Source: Actinobacillus succinogenes 130Z
GTDB taxonomy: Bacteria; Pseudomonadota; Gammaproteobacteria; Enterobacterales; Pasteurellaceae
DNA: 64,000 bases
Assembly: GCF_000017245.1 (NCBI RefSeq)
Contig: NC_009655.1
Span: 1,178,001 to 1,242,000, forward strand
Reading direction: 5' to 3'
The notes below the pieces were generated by a model. The model searched no databases and was not told where the DNA came from. It saw only the letters and a program-made list of their open reading frames with translations. This document shows positions 37,779 through 47,387 of the stretch, one piece after another. The position numbers and the translations under genes were made by a program. The first letter of the stretch is position 1, and each line of letters starts with the position of its first letter.

Positions 37779-39503
37779 TTAAATTCTTTCCATTAATTGT
37801 TTAAACAGACAATTTTCCCGTTCCATTAATTCATCAAAATGCCCGTTTTCAATCAAACGGCTGTCATCAACGACACAAATTTGATCAAATTGTTCAATGG
37901 CCGTTAATCGGTGTGTCACCATGATTAAGGTTTTTTCTTTGGCGTGTTCGAAAATAAGCTGCAAAATATGACGCTCCGTTTCGCGATCCAGCCCTTCCGT
38001 CGGTTCGTCCAATAATAAAATCGGCGCATCGCTTAATAAAATTCGTGCCAGGCCTAAACGCCGCTGTTCACCGCCGGAAAGCGGGCGTCCGCCGTCGCCG
38101 AGCCATTGTTCCAACCCTTGTTCCGCAAGATTTTGCAGACCGGTCTGATTTAACGCGTTTAGCATTTGCTGATCCGTCAATTTCGTATGATTTGCCAGTT
38201 GTAAATTGTTACGCAGGCTATCGCTGAATATATGTACGCGTTGGGTTAGAAACGCCGTTTGCGCACGTAACGCGCTTTCGCTATAGGCGGAAATAGGTTG
38301 TCCGGCCAATAAAATGTCGCCGCTGTCGGGAACATAATGACGCACCAGTAACTGCAGTAATGTCGATTTGCCACTGCCCGTTTTACCTAATACGGCAACT
38401 TTAGTCCCGCGCAGAATTTGCAAATTCAACTGATTTAACGCAATGTGGGTGCGTTCGGGATAGCGGAATGTGACTTGTTGTATGTCAAATAAAACACGGG
38501 TATTTTTGACCGCACTTTGAGTGCCGGAAAAGTCTACCGGCGGTTTTTGTCGAACGATATCGCTTACCCGTTCGGCGGAGGCTATCACTTGCCCGATATG
38601 CAGAAACGCTGCGCCAAGCGGCATTAAAATTTCAAATGCCGCTAATGCGGACATGGTGAATAGGGCGATAAAGGCGAATTGTTCGAGCTCCGATCCGAAC
38701 TCGACGGAGGCAGCCAACCACAGGGTAAGCACGACCAATAATCCGTTAAAAAACATGAAAAGTGCGGTGGATAATCCCGACAAATTACTTTCCCGCTGTT
38801 GATATGCCTGCCAGTGCCGTTCCGTTTGAACCAATTCGTCTTGTAATGCGGAGGACGCGTGGAACAGCAACAGTTCCGCCTGCGCCTGAATAAATTCCAC
38901 AAACTGTTCCCGGTAACGGGCGCGGGATTGGGTCAGTTTTGCACCGAATTGTCTACCGAGACGGTAAAAAACGACGGGCATGATCAATAGCAGAATTAAC
39001 AAGGTGCCGCCGATAAAAAGGGCAAGAGATAAATTGAAAAAACTTAATCCGAACGTCATAAAAATAATTACCGCCACCGCACTGATAAAGGGTGCGATCA
39101 GGCGTAGATACAGACTGTCCAAAGTATCGACATCCGCCACCAGACGGTTCAGCAAATCACTGTTGCGGTAACGGTTTAACACGGCAGGAGACAGCGGAAT
39201 GATTTTCTCGAATACCCGTACGCGTAATTTGGCCAGAATACGAAATGTAGCGTCATGTGTGACCAAACGTTCAAAATAACGGGCGGCGGTGCGTCCGATG
39301 GCTAAACCGCGCACGCCGGCGGACGGATAGAAAAAGTTAAACAGCGTTCCCGCACCGGCAATGGCGGTAGCAGCCAAAAACCAGCCTGACAAAGAAAGTA
39401 AACCGATGCCGGCGGCAAGCCCGGTGATCATCAGTATCACGCCGAATATCAAAGAAATTTTAGCATGACGGAACAGTTTTAGATAGGGAAGTAATGTACG
39501 CAT
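37779..39503 (-). CDS. cydC: Glutathione/cysteine ABC exporter subunit CydC
   Basis: Half of the heterodimeric CydDC transporter, which exports reductant (cysteine, glutathione) to the periplasm and is needed for cytochrome bd assembly. It is 574 residues (E. coli 573). Six transmembrane helices occupy about residues 15-310; the C-terminal ATPase has Walker A GKTGSGKST, signature LSGGEQRR and Walker B ILLLDEPTEG. Two uptake signals lie inside (near 38511 and 38762). It follows cydD by 105 bp on the same strand, with another uptake signal in the gap. It converges on ffs. Confidence 0.94.
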   Translation of the reverse strand: MRTLLPYLKLFRHAKISLIFGVILMITGLAAGIGLLSLSGWFLAATAIAGAGTLFNFFYPSAGVRGLAIGRTAARYFERLVTHDATFRILAKLRVRVFEKIIPLSPAVLNRYRNSDLLNRLVADVDTLDSLYLRLIAPFISAVAVIIFMTFGLSFFNLSLALFIGGTLLILLLIMPVVFYRLGRQFGAKLTQSRARYREQFVEFIQAQAELLLFHASSALQDELVQTERHWQAYQQRESNLSGLSTALFMFFNGLLVVLTLWLAASVEFGSELEQFAFIALFTMSALAAFEILMPLGAAFLHIGQVIASAERVSDIVRQKPPVDFSGTQSAVKNTRVLFDIQQVTFRYPERTHIALNQLNLQILRGTKVAVLGKTGSGKSTLLQLLVRHYVPDSGDILLAGQPISAYSESALRAQTAFLTQRVHIFSDSLRNNLQLANHTKLTDQQMLNALNQTGLQNLAEQGLEQWLGDGGRPLSGGEQRRLGLARILLSDAPILLLDEPTEGLDRETERHILQLIFEHAKEKTLIMVTHRLTAIEQFDQICVVDDSRLIENGHFDELMERENCLFKQLMERI

Positions 39504-39608
39504 TTTATTGCCGGTTTCCTTAAAAATTATGTTTTTTGCGACCGTTCTTTGATTGCCTTGTCGCTTATGAATTATGTGTAAAGTGCGGTCAAATTTTTTA
39601 CTGTTTTT

Positions 39609-41369
39609 TTATTGAATATCCTGATTGCGTTGATTGAGCAGTTCGGCAAAATAACCTTGCCGGCTTAATTCGTCAAAAGCTCCTTGCTGCACGATTTGTC
39701 CCTGCTGCATCACCAGAATTTGATCGCATTGTTTTAAGTCTTCAATACGGTGGGTAATCATCACTGTCGTATGGGTGTGATGAATGGTATTCAGCGCTTG
39801 TAATACCTGATTTTCCGATTGCGCATCCAGACTTGCCGTCGGTTCGTCCAATAACAGCAAATTTCCTTTGCGTAACAGCGCGCGGGCGATGGCTAAACGT
39901 TGTGCCTGTCCGACGGAAATACCTAAACCGCCGTCTTTAATTTCACCGGTTAAACCTAATTTATCGCTAAATTCTTTTGCATTTGCCTGTTGCAATGCGG
40001 CATCGATTTCCTTTTGTTCCGCTTGAATCCCGCCGAGCAATAAATTATCTAAAATCGAACCGTGCAACAACAACGGATTTTGTCCGACCCAGGCAATTTG
40101 TTTGCGCCAGGCGGTCATATCCGCTTGCTTGAGCTCTACGCCGTTAATTTTCAGGCTGCCTTCATAAGCCAGAAAACCCAGCAAAGCATTGATCAGCGAG
40201 GTTTTCCCGGCGCCGCTTTGCCCCACCAGCGCCGTGTGGCTTTGAGCGGCAATGCGGAAATTAAGCGGTTGAGTTAAGGGCGCACCTTGCGGTGAAAGTA
40301 CCACCAAATTTTGGGCTGAAATTTCCACCGCACCTTGATGCGGAATATGAGCGGTTTGTCGCGGCGGGAATGAGGTTTCCGTTTCTAAAAATGTCACAAC
40401 GGCATCCGCCGCGCCGATAGCGGCGGAACGATCGTGGTAATAAGTGCCTAAATCCCGTAACGGTTGATAAAATTCGGGTGCAAGAATTAAGCAGAAAAAG
40501 CCGACGAATAAGGTTATATCGGCGGACAGCCGCCCGAATTCGATTTGTCCTAAATAACTGAAACCGAAATACACCGCCATAATAGCGATGGAAACGGAAG
40601 TGAAGAATTCCAGCACGGCGGAAGACAGAAACGCCATTTTTAACACATCCATGGTGGTTTTGCGGAAATCTTCCGTGCTTTGTTCGATATGTCGGGTTTG
40701 TTCCGAAGTGCGGTCGAAAAGACGCAAAGTTTCTAAACCGCGCAGGCGATCCAGAAATTGCGCACTCAACTTTGCCAGCGTATCCATATTCTGCTGGCTT
40801 TTATCCGCAGCGGCGATGCCGACCAAAATCATAAATAGCGGCACCAGCGGTGCGGTGATCAGCATAATTAAGCCGGCAATCCAGTTTAACGGAAAGACGG
40901 CAATCAAAATAATGCACGGTACGATGACGGACAGCATTTGCTGGGGCAGGTAACGGGCATAAAAATTATGCAGATTTTCCACCTGTTCCAACATCAACGT
41001 CGCCCAGCTTCCCGCCGGTTTACCGTTGATAACGGCAGGACCGACGGCGTGGATTTTGTCCAGAATTCGGCGACGAATAATGTTGCGTAATTTTTGACCG
41101 CACTTAAAGCCTATTCTTTCCCGGATATAAAGTATGCCGGCGCGCAGTACGAAACAGGCAAATAAACCGATAAATTGCGGAAGCAACGCGGAACGCGCAC
41201 TGTGTTCGATGATTAAAGCGTGCAGTAATGAAGCCAATAACCAAGTCTGAACCACTAAAATCAATGAGGAAAAAGCCGCCAGTGCGATATTCAGATTCAG
41301 CTCGTTTTTGATGGTTTTTTGCTGCGAACGCAGCCATTTAAACAGATATTTTTGACGGGATTTTTCCAT
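39609..41369 (-). CDS. cydD: Glutathione/cysteine ABC exporter subunit CydD
   Basis: Partner of CydC. It is 586 residues (E. coli 588). An N-terminal six-helix membrane domain includes the family segment AVGPAVINGKPAGSWATLMLEQVENLHNFYARYLPQQ. The ATPase has Walker A GQSGAGKTS, a variant signature GISVGQAQRLAIARAL, and Walker B LLLLDEPTASLD. The order cydD-cydC is conserved. In E. coli trxB lies between cydD and lrp; here that position holds only a 114-residue unknown gene. No strong Shine-Dalgarno precedes the ATG at 41369. Confidence 0.94.
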   Translation of the reverse strand: MEKSRQKYLFKWLRSQQKTIKNELNLNIALAAFSSLILVVQTWLLASLLHALIIEHSARSALLPQFIGLFACFVLRAGILYIRERIGFKCGQKLRNIIRRRILDKIHAVGPAVINGKPAGSWATLMLEQVENLHNFYARYLPQQMLSVIVPCIILIAVFPLNWIAGLIMLITAPLVPLFMILVGIAAADKSQQNMDTLAKLSAQFLDRLRGLETLRLFDRTSEQTRHIEQSTEDFRKTTMDVLKMAFLSSAVLEFFTSVSIAIMAVYFGFSYLGQIEFGRLSADITLFVGFFCLILAPEFYQPLRDLGTYYHDRSAAIGAADAVVTFLETETSFPPRQTAHIPHQGAVEISAQNLVVLSPQGAPLTQPLNFRIAAQSHTALVGQSGAGKTSLINALLGFLAYEGSLKINGVELKQADMTAWRKQIAWVGQNPLLLHGSILDNLLLGGIQAEQKEIDAALQQANAKEFSDKLGLTGEIKDGGLGISVGQAQRLAIARALLRKGNLLLLDEPTASLDAQSENQVLQALNTIHHTHTTVMITHRIEDLKQCDQILVMQQGQIVQQGAFDELSRQGYFAELLNQRNQDIQ

Positions 41370-41455
41370 GTTTCGCTAAAGTAGAATATAGTTGGTTATA
41401 ACAGAAATTAATGCGGGGGATTCTACAAGATTTTAGAAAAACATGCACTTAAAAC

Positions 41456-41800
41456 CTAAATACATCCTCCGCAGCTGCCGCAACGCCAGTCTTCTTTGTT
41501 TACCGCACGGTAGAAATAACGCATGGTTTCCTCTTCAATAGGAATATAGTGTTCGATAAATACGTCGGCCAGCCAATCGGCATTTTCGATAATCCAGTCG
41601 TCTTCGTTCAACCCTTCGCGGTATAACTCGTCTTCCGGATCGATAAAATTGTAAATGCCGTCGGTACCCATATCTTCGGTGCGTTTATTTTCCGGTAATA
41701 GCACGGGTAAACCTTCATAGGAAATATCCCAGTGTCCTAAACAAAGGGTATTGCCGACGATTGACCATTTGGCTTGAAAAGGATTGTTCCGGTTAGCCAT
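41456..41800 (-). CDS. Uncharacterised small acidic protein with C-terminal Cys cluster
   Basis: I do not recognise the family. It is 114 residues, starting MANRNNPFQAKWSIVG at 41800 after AGGAG with 6-nt spacing, a convincing start. It has no signal peptide or membrane segment and is strongly acidic (EDELYREGLNEDDW). It is rich in Trp and Tyr and ends with WRCGSCGGCI, three cysteines within six residues. That tail could bind a metal or be redox-active, but this is speculation. It occupies the place where E. coli has trxB, between cydD and divergent lrp. The 86-bp gap to cydD makes co-transcription plausible. Confidence 0.7.
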   Translation of the reverse strand: MANRNNPFQAKWSIVGNTLCLGHWDISYEGLPVLLPENKRTEDMGTDGIYNFIDPEDELYREGLNEDDWIIENADWLADVFIEHYIPIEEETMRYFYRAVNKEDWRCGSCGGCI

Positions 41801-41955
41801 TTTTAACTCCTTTTGTTTTTTATCCGTTAACTATACTCCGATAATCAGAATTAAAAATACATAAAATTAGGCAAATATTCCGGTTTAATATGCTGATAGA
41901 AACAAAAAAATCATGTAAACTTAACAGAATTTTATTCTATTAAACGGTGAATTTT

Positions 41956-42435
41956 GTGGATAAAAAATTGCCTAAAGCACTTGATGCTATCGATATTAAA
42001 ATTTTAAATGAGTTGCAACATAACGGAAAAATCTCGAATATTGATTTATCCAAAAAAGTGGGGTTGTCGCCGACGCCTTGTTTGGAACGGGTGAAACGCC
42101 TGGAAAAGCAAGGGGTGATTATGGGGTACCGTGCGTTGCTGAATCCGGAATTGCTGAATGCGCCGCTGTTGGTGATTGTGGAAATTACCTTGATTCGCGG
42201 TAAACCGGACGTATTTGAAGAATTTAATGCCGCTGTGCAGGAATTGGACGAAATACAGGAATGCCATTTGGTCTCCGGCGATTTCGACTATTTGTTGAAA
42301 ACCCGGGTCGCCGATATGGCGGCATACCGCAAATTGCTGGGTACTACCTTGTTGCGCTTGCCCGGTGTGAACGACACCCGCACTTATGTGGTCATGGAAG
42401 AAGTCAAACAGACGAATTTTTTACAGCTGAAATAA
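41956..42435 (+). CDS. lrp: Leucine-responsive regulatory protein
   Basis: Global DNA-binding regulator of the Lrp/AsnC family. It probably starts with GTG at 41956 (VDKKLPKALDAID read as MDKK...), which has GGTGA with 5-nt spacing. A GTG nine bases earlier lacks a site. It is 159 residues. The helix-turn-helix has ISNIDLSKKVGLSPTPCLERVKRLEKQGVI, very close to E. coli, and the C-terminal RAM ligand domain has EIQECHLVSGDFDYLLKTRV and LPGVNDTRTYVVMEEVK. ftsK starts one base after its stop, so the two are co-translated. Confidence 0.94.
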   Translation: MDKKLPKALDAIDIKILNELQHNGKISNIDLSKKVGLSPTPCLERVKRLEKQGVIMGYRALLNPELLNAPLLVIVEITLIRGKPDVFEEFNAAVQELDEIQECHLVSGDFDYLLKTRVADMAAYRKLLGTTLLRLPGVNDTRTYVVMEEVKQTNFLQLK

Positions 42436-42436
42436 C

Positions 42437-45268
42437 ATGATTAGAAAAATAACGGAAGGCTTTTCGCCGAAACATTATCTGGTTGAATTTATCTTAGGAT
42501 TGACCGCACTTTTCGGTTTTTATCTGATTATCGCTTGGTCGAGTTACAGTCCTTTTGACAGCACTTGGTCGGTATCCGCCTATCAAACGGAAATCATCAA
42601 CAAAGCCGGAAAACTCGGAGCATGGGTGGTGGATCTGTTTTTCACTTTTTTTGGTGATGTCGGGCATATTTTGCCGTTTCTCGTCTGTATTACGCCGATT
42701 TATTTCATCCGTACCAAGCGGGCGGACAGCCTGACTTGGACACGCTTTTGTTTGCGAATGTTCGGTTTTGTCACCTTTATGCTGGGGGCTACCGCACTTT
42801 GTGCGTTATTGCTGAATAATACGCCGTATCATTTGGCGGGGGGCGTATTGGGCGGGAGCCTGGTGAAACATTTATTTCCGGTTATGGGCAAATTCGGCAT
42901 TTTACTTTTTGGCGTGGCGTTGACCGTGCTCGGTTTTGTTTTTTGTTCCGGTGCATCGCTGATCCGTTTGCTAGTGGCGTTTTACAACTGGCTTACGATG
43001 AAAAATGAAGAGCCTGCTCAGCCCGAACAAGTACAGAAGAATGACGAAGAATATTCGGAAGCGGCAGCAACGGAAGGGGCGGATGCGGAAAGCGGCGAAA
43101 TTGCAACGGCTGTGCCGGCAGATGATGCCTCGCCAATCCATATTTCCGGTTTGGATTCCTCACAGGCGGAGCAGGAAAATGCCGGTAATATGGATATGCT
43201 GGAAAAATTCGACGCTTACGATTTAAGCGCGGATCAGAATTTACCTCATGTGAGCATAGCTCATGATGATTATTGTTACGGCGATTATAGCCAAGAGGTA
43301 CGAAAGGCGGACGAAGATATGCCGCTAAACGAACAGGAATTACAGCCCGAATTTATAAAAAACGGCGCGGCGAACACGGTGGGAGCCAGAGATATATTTA
43401 TGCCGGGTTCTTCAGATTCCGTTCATATTCCGGCAGTAAAATTAGCGCCGTCAACCGATACGTCGCCCGTCGTTCATCCGCTTTCTTCAGCCGGTGTCTT
43501 AGAACCGGTTGAAGTAGCAGGAAAAATTGAGACGAAACCGACCGCGCTTTTTGAACAAATCGAAGATGAGTCGGATGATGACGCCGAATTAGCGGCACAG
43601 TTTGCCCGACAGGAAGCGGCGCGGGAACAGGCGCGTCAGGCTAAAGCGCAGGAAATGGGAATCAGTCTGACGGCACAGGAAACGGAAGAGGAATCATCGT
43701 CCGGTTTACGTACGATTTCCATCGATCAGGCGATAGTTTTATTCGGCGATCATAAATCGCCGGAAAAACCGACGACGGATATGCCGAGTCTGGATTTGTT
43801 GGATCGGCACTCCAGCCAGACCGTTAATGTAACGGAAACCGAATTGCGGGCTACATCGCAACGTATCGAACAACGTCTGCGCGATTTTAATGTCAAAGCT
43901 ACGGTGAAAGACGTATTGGTCGGGCCGGTGGTCACCCGCTACGAGCTGGAATTACAGCCGGGCGTGAAAGCGTCGAAAGTGACCAGTATCGACACGGATT
44001 TGGCTCGAGCGTTGACATTTAAAGCCGTTCGGGTGGCGGAAACCATCCCGGGCAAGCCTTATATCGGTATCGAAACACCGAATGCGAAACGCCAGAACGT
44101 TTATTTGCGCGATGTGCTGGAGAGTGAAACGTTCCGAAATTCCACCGCACTTTTACCGATGGCGTTAGGTAAAGATATCAGCGGTAAACCGGTGGTCATC
44201 GATTTGGCGAAAACCCCGCACCTGTTGGTGGCGGGTTCCACCGGTTCGGGTAAATCCGTCGGCATCAATACTATGATTCTGAGCTTGCTTTACCGTGTGA
44301 AACCGGAAGAAGTGAAGTTCATCATGATTGACCCGAAAGTGGTGGAATTGTCCGTGTATAACGGCATTCCGCATTTGCTGACGGAAGTGGTGACGGACAT
44401 GAAAAAAGCGGCGAACGCTCTGCGCTGGTGCGTGGATGAAATGGATCGCCGTTATCAGTTGCTGGCGAAATTACGGGTGCGCAGCCTTGAAGGTTTCAAT
44501 GAACGAATCGACGCTTATCGCGCAGAAGGCGTAGTGATTCCGGATCCGTTATGGACACCGTCGGACAGCATGGATACTACGCCGCCGATTCTGGAACGCT
44601 TGAATTATATCGTTTTAATCGTCGATGAGTTTGCCGATTTAATGATGGTGGCGGGTAAGCAAATTGAAGAATTGATTGCCCGATTAACCCAAAAAGCGCG
44701 GGCGGTGGGCATTCATGTGATTTTGGCGACTCAGCGGCCGTCCGTTGATGTAATTACCGGCTTGATTAAATCCAATATCCCGAGCCGTATCGCCTTTACT
44801 GTGGTGCAACGTAACGATTCACGGACGATTCTGGATCAAAACGGAGCGGAAGCCTTGCTGGGGCGCGGCGATATGCTGTATCTGGCGAACGGCACGACGG
44901 AATTAATGCGGGTTCACGGCGCATTTATGACCGATGATGAAGTGAACCGGGTGGCGGATGACTGGCGCGCGCGCGGTAAACCGGATTATATTGCGTCCAT
45001 TCTGGAAAATTCGGGCGATGAGGATTCGGATAACGAAGGCGGTTATGCGTCGTCGGAGAGCGACGATCTTGATCCGCTGTTCGATAAAGCGGTAGAAATC
45101 GTCAGCAGCACGGGCATGACTTCGACTTCGTTTATTCAACGTCGCTTGAAAGTGGGGTTTAACCGCGCGGCAAATATTATGGAACAGATGGAAGAACAAG
45201 GCATTGTGTCCGAAATGCGTAACGGTAAGCGGGAATTGCTGGTGCGCAATACGTCTTCGGATTATTAA
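42437..45268 (+). CDS. ftsK: DNA translocase FtsK
   Basis: Septal DNA pump that clears the chromosome terminus from the division site and activates XerCD. It is 943 residues, shorter than E. coli (1,329) mainly in the linker. The N-terminal membrane domain has four hydrophobic segments up to about residue 190. An acidic low-complexity linker runs to about 470. The RecA-like motor has Walker A GSTGSGKS at 600-607 and LIVDEFADLMMV. The C-terminal gamma winged-helix domain that reads KOPS is FIQRRLKVGFNRAANIMEQMEEQGIVSE. An uptake signal lies in the first membrane helix region. It belongs to lrp-ftsK-lolA-rarA. Confidence 0.96.
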   Translation: MIRKITEGFSPKHYLVEFILGLTALFGFYLIIAWSSYSPFDSTWSVSAYQTEIINKAGKLGAWVVDLFFTFFGDVGHILPFLVCITPIYFIRTKRADSLTWTRFCLRMFGFVTFMLGATALCALLLNNTPYHLAGGVLGGSLVKHLFPVMGKFGILLFGVALTVLGFVFCSGASLIRLLVAFYNWLTMKNEEPAQPEQVQKNDEEYSEAAATEGADAESGEIATAVPADDASPIHISGLDSSQAEQENAGNMDMLEKFDAYDLSADQNLPHVSIAHDDYCYGDYSQEVRKADEDMPLNEQELQPEFIKNGAANTVGARDIFMPGSSDSVHIPAVKLAPSTDTSPVVHPLSSAGVLEPVEVAGKIETKPTALFEQIEDESDDDAELAAQFARQEAAREQARQAKAQEMGISLTAQETEEESSSGLRTISIDQAIVLFGDHKSPEKPTTDMPSLDLLDRHSSQTVNVTETELRATSQRIEQRLRDFNVKATVKDVLVGPVVTRYELELQPGVKASKVTSIDTDLARALTFKAVRVAETIPGKPYIGIETPNAKRQNVYLRDVLESETFRNSTALLPMALGKDISGKPVVIDLAKTPHLLVAGSTGSGKSVGINTMILSLLYRVKPEEVKFIMIDPKVVELSVYNGIPHLLTEVVTDMKKAANALRWCVDEMDRRYQLLAKLRVRSLEGFNERIDAYRAEGVVIPDPLWTPSDSMDTTPPILERLNYIVLIVDEFADLMMVAGKQIEELIARLTQKARAVGIHVILATQRPSVDVITGLIKSNIPSRIAFTVVQRNDSRTILDQNGAEALLGRGDMLYLANGTTELMRVHGAFMTDDEVNRVADDWRARGKPDYIASILENSGDEDSDNEGGYASSESDDLDPLFDKAVEIVSSTGMTSTSFIQRRLKVGFNRAANIMEQMEEQGIVSEMRNGKRELLVRNTSSDY

Positions 45269-45325
45269 ATGTTTAACCAAAACACGCATTTGAGTGGAAG
45301 CCGAATTTAAAATAAGGAAAGCAAT

Positions 45326-45952
45326 ATGAAAAAAACAGTGAAAAATCTGACCGCACTTTTAACCCTGGCATTGGCTGCACCTTGGGCTTTGGCCGATGCG
45401 GCGAGCGAGTTACAAACCCGTTTGCGGAAAGTGAGCGTATTCAGTGCGGATTTCACCCAAAATGTAAGTTCGGCGAACGGTAAACAGGTACAACAGGGCA
45501 GCGGTAAAATCCAAATCAAGCGTCCTAATCTGTTCCGTATGGATAATAAAAAGCCGCAGGAAAGCCAAATTATAGCGGACGGCAAAACCCTTTGGTTTTA
45601 TGATCCTTTCGTCGAACAGGTGACGGCCAACTGGGTGAGCGATGCGGTGAACAATACGCCTTTCGTATTGCTGACCAGTAACGAACAAAGTCACTGGAAT
45701 CAATATAACGTGCAGCAAAATGCCGATACTTTTGTGTTAAAACCGAAAGCGAAGAACAGCAATATCAAGCAGTTTGATATTCGTATCGACGGTAACGGCG
45801 TACTTAAAGGATTTAGTACCATCGAGAAAGACGGCCAGTCCAATCTGTATATGCTGCGCAATATTAACAATAACGATATTGCGGACAACCTGTTTCGTTT
45901 CAGTGTGCCGAAAGGCGCGGAATTCGACGATCAGCGCAAAAAGAAAAAATAG
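45326..45952 (+). CDS. lolA: Outer-membrane lipoprotein carrier protein LolA
   Basis: Periplasmic chaperone carrying lipoproteins from LolCDE to LolB. It is 208 residues. The signal peptide ([15 protein letters not shown]) precedes mature [10 protein letters not shown]. The family blocks [43 protein letters not shown] and the C-terminal [13 protein letters not shown] are clear. The ATG at 45326 follows AAGGAA. It is 57 bp after ftsK and followed by a strong hairpin before rarA. An uptake signal is embedded in the signal-peptide coding region. Confidence 0.95.
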   Translation: MKKTVKNLTALLTLALAAPWALADAASELQTRLRKVSVFSADFTQNVSSANGKQVQQGSGKIQIKRPNLFRMDNKKPQESQIIADGKTLWFYDPFVEQVTANWVSDAVNNTPFVLLTSNEQSHWNQYNVQQNADTFVLKPKAKNSNIKQFDIRIDGNGVLKGFSTIEKDGQSNLYMLRNINNNDIADNLFRFSVPKGAEFDDQRKKKK

Positions 45953-45960
45953 CGGCATTT

Positions 45961-45986
45961 AAGGTGGGCAAGGCGCCCACCTTTTT
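45961..45986 (+). terminator. Terminator between lolA and rarA
   Basis: AAGGTGGGC (45961-45969), a 5-base loop, GCCCACCTT (45975-45983) then TTTAACTTTTTT. It begins 8 bp after the lolA stop. It implies that rarA is at least partly expressed separately. Confidence 0.82.
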
Positions 45987-46018
45987 AACTTTTTTATAAC
46001 CCCATAAAGGATTTCGTA

Positions 46019-47362
46019 ATGGCTAACCTGAATTTTGATTTTGCCGAAAATGATTTTCGCCCTCTTGCCGCCCGTATGCGTCCGCGTACGTTGGATGAAT
46101 ATTGCGGACAGCAGCATTTGATCGGTCAAGGCAAGCCGTTGCGTCGGGCGATTGAGTCCGGGCACGCCCATTCCATGATTTTATGGGGGCCGCCGGGCAC
46201 AGGTAAAACCACGCTGGCGGAAATTATCGCTTATCGTATTAACGCCGAGGTAGAGCGTCTTTCCGCCGTAACTTCCGGCGTAAAAGACATTCGTGAAGCC
46301 ATTGAACGGGCGAAACGGAATCGCTTGGCGGATCGCCAAACCATTTTATTCGTGGACGAAGTTCACCGCTTCAATAAAAGCCAGCAGGACGCATTTTTGC
46401 CGCACATTGAAGACGGCACCATTATTTTTATCGGCGCAACCACGGAAAATCCCTCTTTTGAATTAAATAACGCGTTGCTGTCGCGGACCCGGGTGTATAT
46501 TTTGAAATCTCTGACCACAGCAGATGTGCAAAGGGTTCTGCAGCAAGCAGTGGCGGATGAAGAACGGGGATTAGGCAAAGCGCGGTTAAATTTGCAAGCG
46601 AATTTGCTGCATTTGTTAGCGGAATATGTCAACGGAGACGCCCGTCTGGCGTTGAATTGTCTGGAATTAATGGCTGATATGGCGGAAGAGGACGAAAACG
46701 GTAAAAAAATCGACCGCACTTTATTGACGGAAGTGTTGGGCGAACGACAAGCCAGATTTGATAAAGGCGGTGATCGTTTTTATGATCTGATTTCCGCCGT
46801 GCACAAATCCATTCGCGGTTCTGCGCCCGATGCGGCGTTGTATTGGTACGCCCGTATTATTACCGCCGGCGGCGATCCGTTGTACGTAGCGCGTCGTTTA
46901 TTGGCGATTGCGTCCGAAGATATCGGTAATGCGGATCCGCGCGCCATGCAGGTGGCGTTAAGCGCTTGGGACTGTTTTACCCGTGTCGGCGCGGCGGAAG
47001 GCGAGCGTGCTATTGCCCAAGCTATTGTGTATCTTGCGGTAGCGCCGAAAAGCAATGCGGTTTATCAGGCGTTCAACGCCGCAAAAGCCCTGGCGAAACA
47101 GGCGCCGGATTACGATGTCCCGCGCCATTTAACCAACGCGCCGACCCAGTTGTTGAAAGAATTGGGTAATCATGCGGAATATCGTTATGCCCATGACGAA
47201 CCGAACGCTTATGCGGCAGGGGAAAATTATTTCCCCGAACCGCTGAAAGACACCCGATTTTATTTTCCGGGTGCGCGCGGTATGGAAATCAAAATTAAAG
47301 AAAAATTGGATTGGTTACGGAATTTAGATCAACAGAGCGAAAATATTCGCTGGAAAAAATAA
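46019..47362 (+). CDS. rarA: Replication-associated recombination protein RarA (MgsA)
   Basis: AAA+ ATPase of the clamp-loader/WRNIP1 family acting at stalled replication forks. It is 447 residues, as in E. coli. Walker [13 protein letters not shown] is near residue 58, Walker [20 protein letters not shown], sensor [18 protein letters not shown]. The C-terminal tetramerisation domain has [14 protein letters not shown] and [14 protein letters not shown]. The ATG at 46019 follows AAGGA. It is 25 bp before nagA, so nagA is probably in its transcript. Confidence 0.95.
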   Translation: MANLNFDFAENDFRPLAARMRPRTLDEYCGQQHLIGQGKPLRRAIESGHAHSMILWGPPGTGKTTLAEIIAYRINAEVERLSAVTSGVKDIREAIERAKRNRLADRQTILFVDEVHRFNKSQQDAFLPHIEDGTIIFIGATTENPSFELNNALLSRTRVYILKSLTTADVQRVLQQAVADEERGLGKARLNLQANLLHLLAEYVNGDARLALNCLELMADMAEEDENGKKIDRTLLTEVLGERQARFDKGGDRFYDLISAVHKSIRGSAPDAALYWYARIITAGGDPLYVARRLLAIASEDIGNADPRAMQVALSAWDCFTRVGAAEGERAIAQAIVYLAVAPKSNAVYQAFNAAKALAKQAPDYDVPRHLTNAPTQLLKELGNHAEYRYAHDEPNAYAAGENYFPEPLKDTRFYFPGARGMEIKIKEKLDWLRNLDQQSENIRWKK

Positions 47363-47387
47363 GCATTATTCGGTTTGGGAGAGAAAA

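Noticed and set aside
41456..41800. The 114-residue gene as a spurious frame
   Set aside because: Rejected as spurious only briefly: it has a good AGGAG site, coherent acidic composition and no overlapping gene, so it is kept as a real gene of unknown function.
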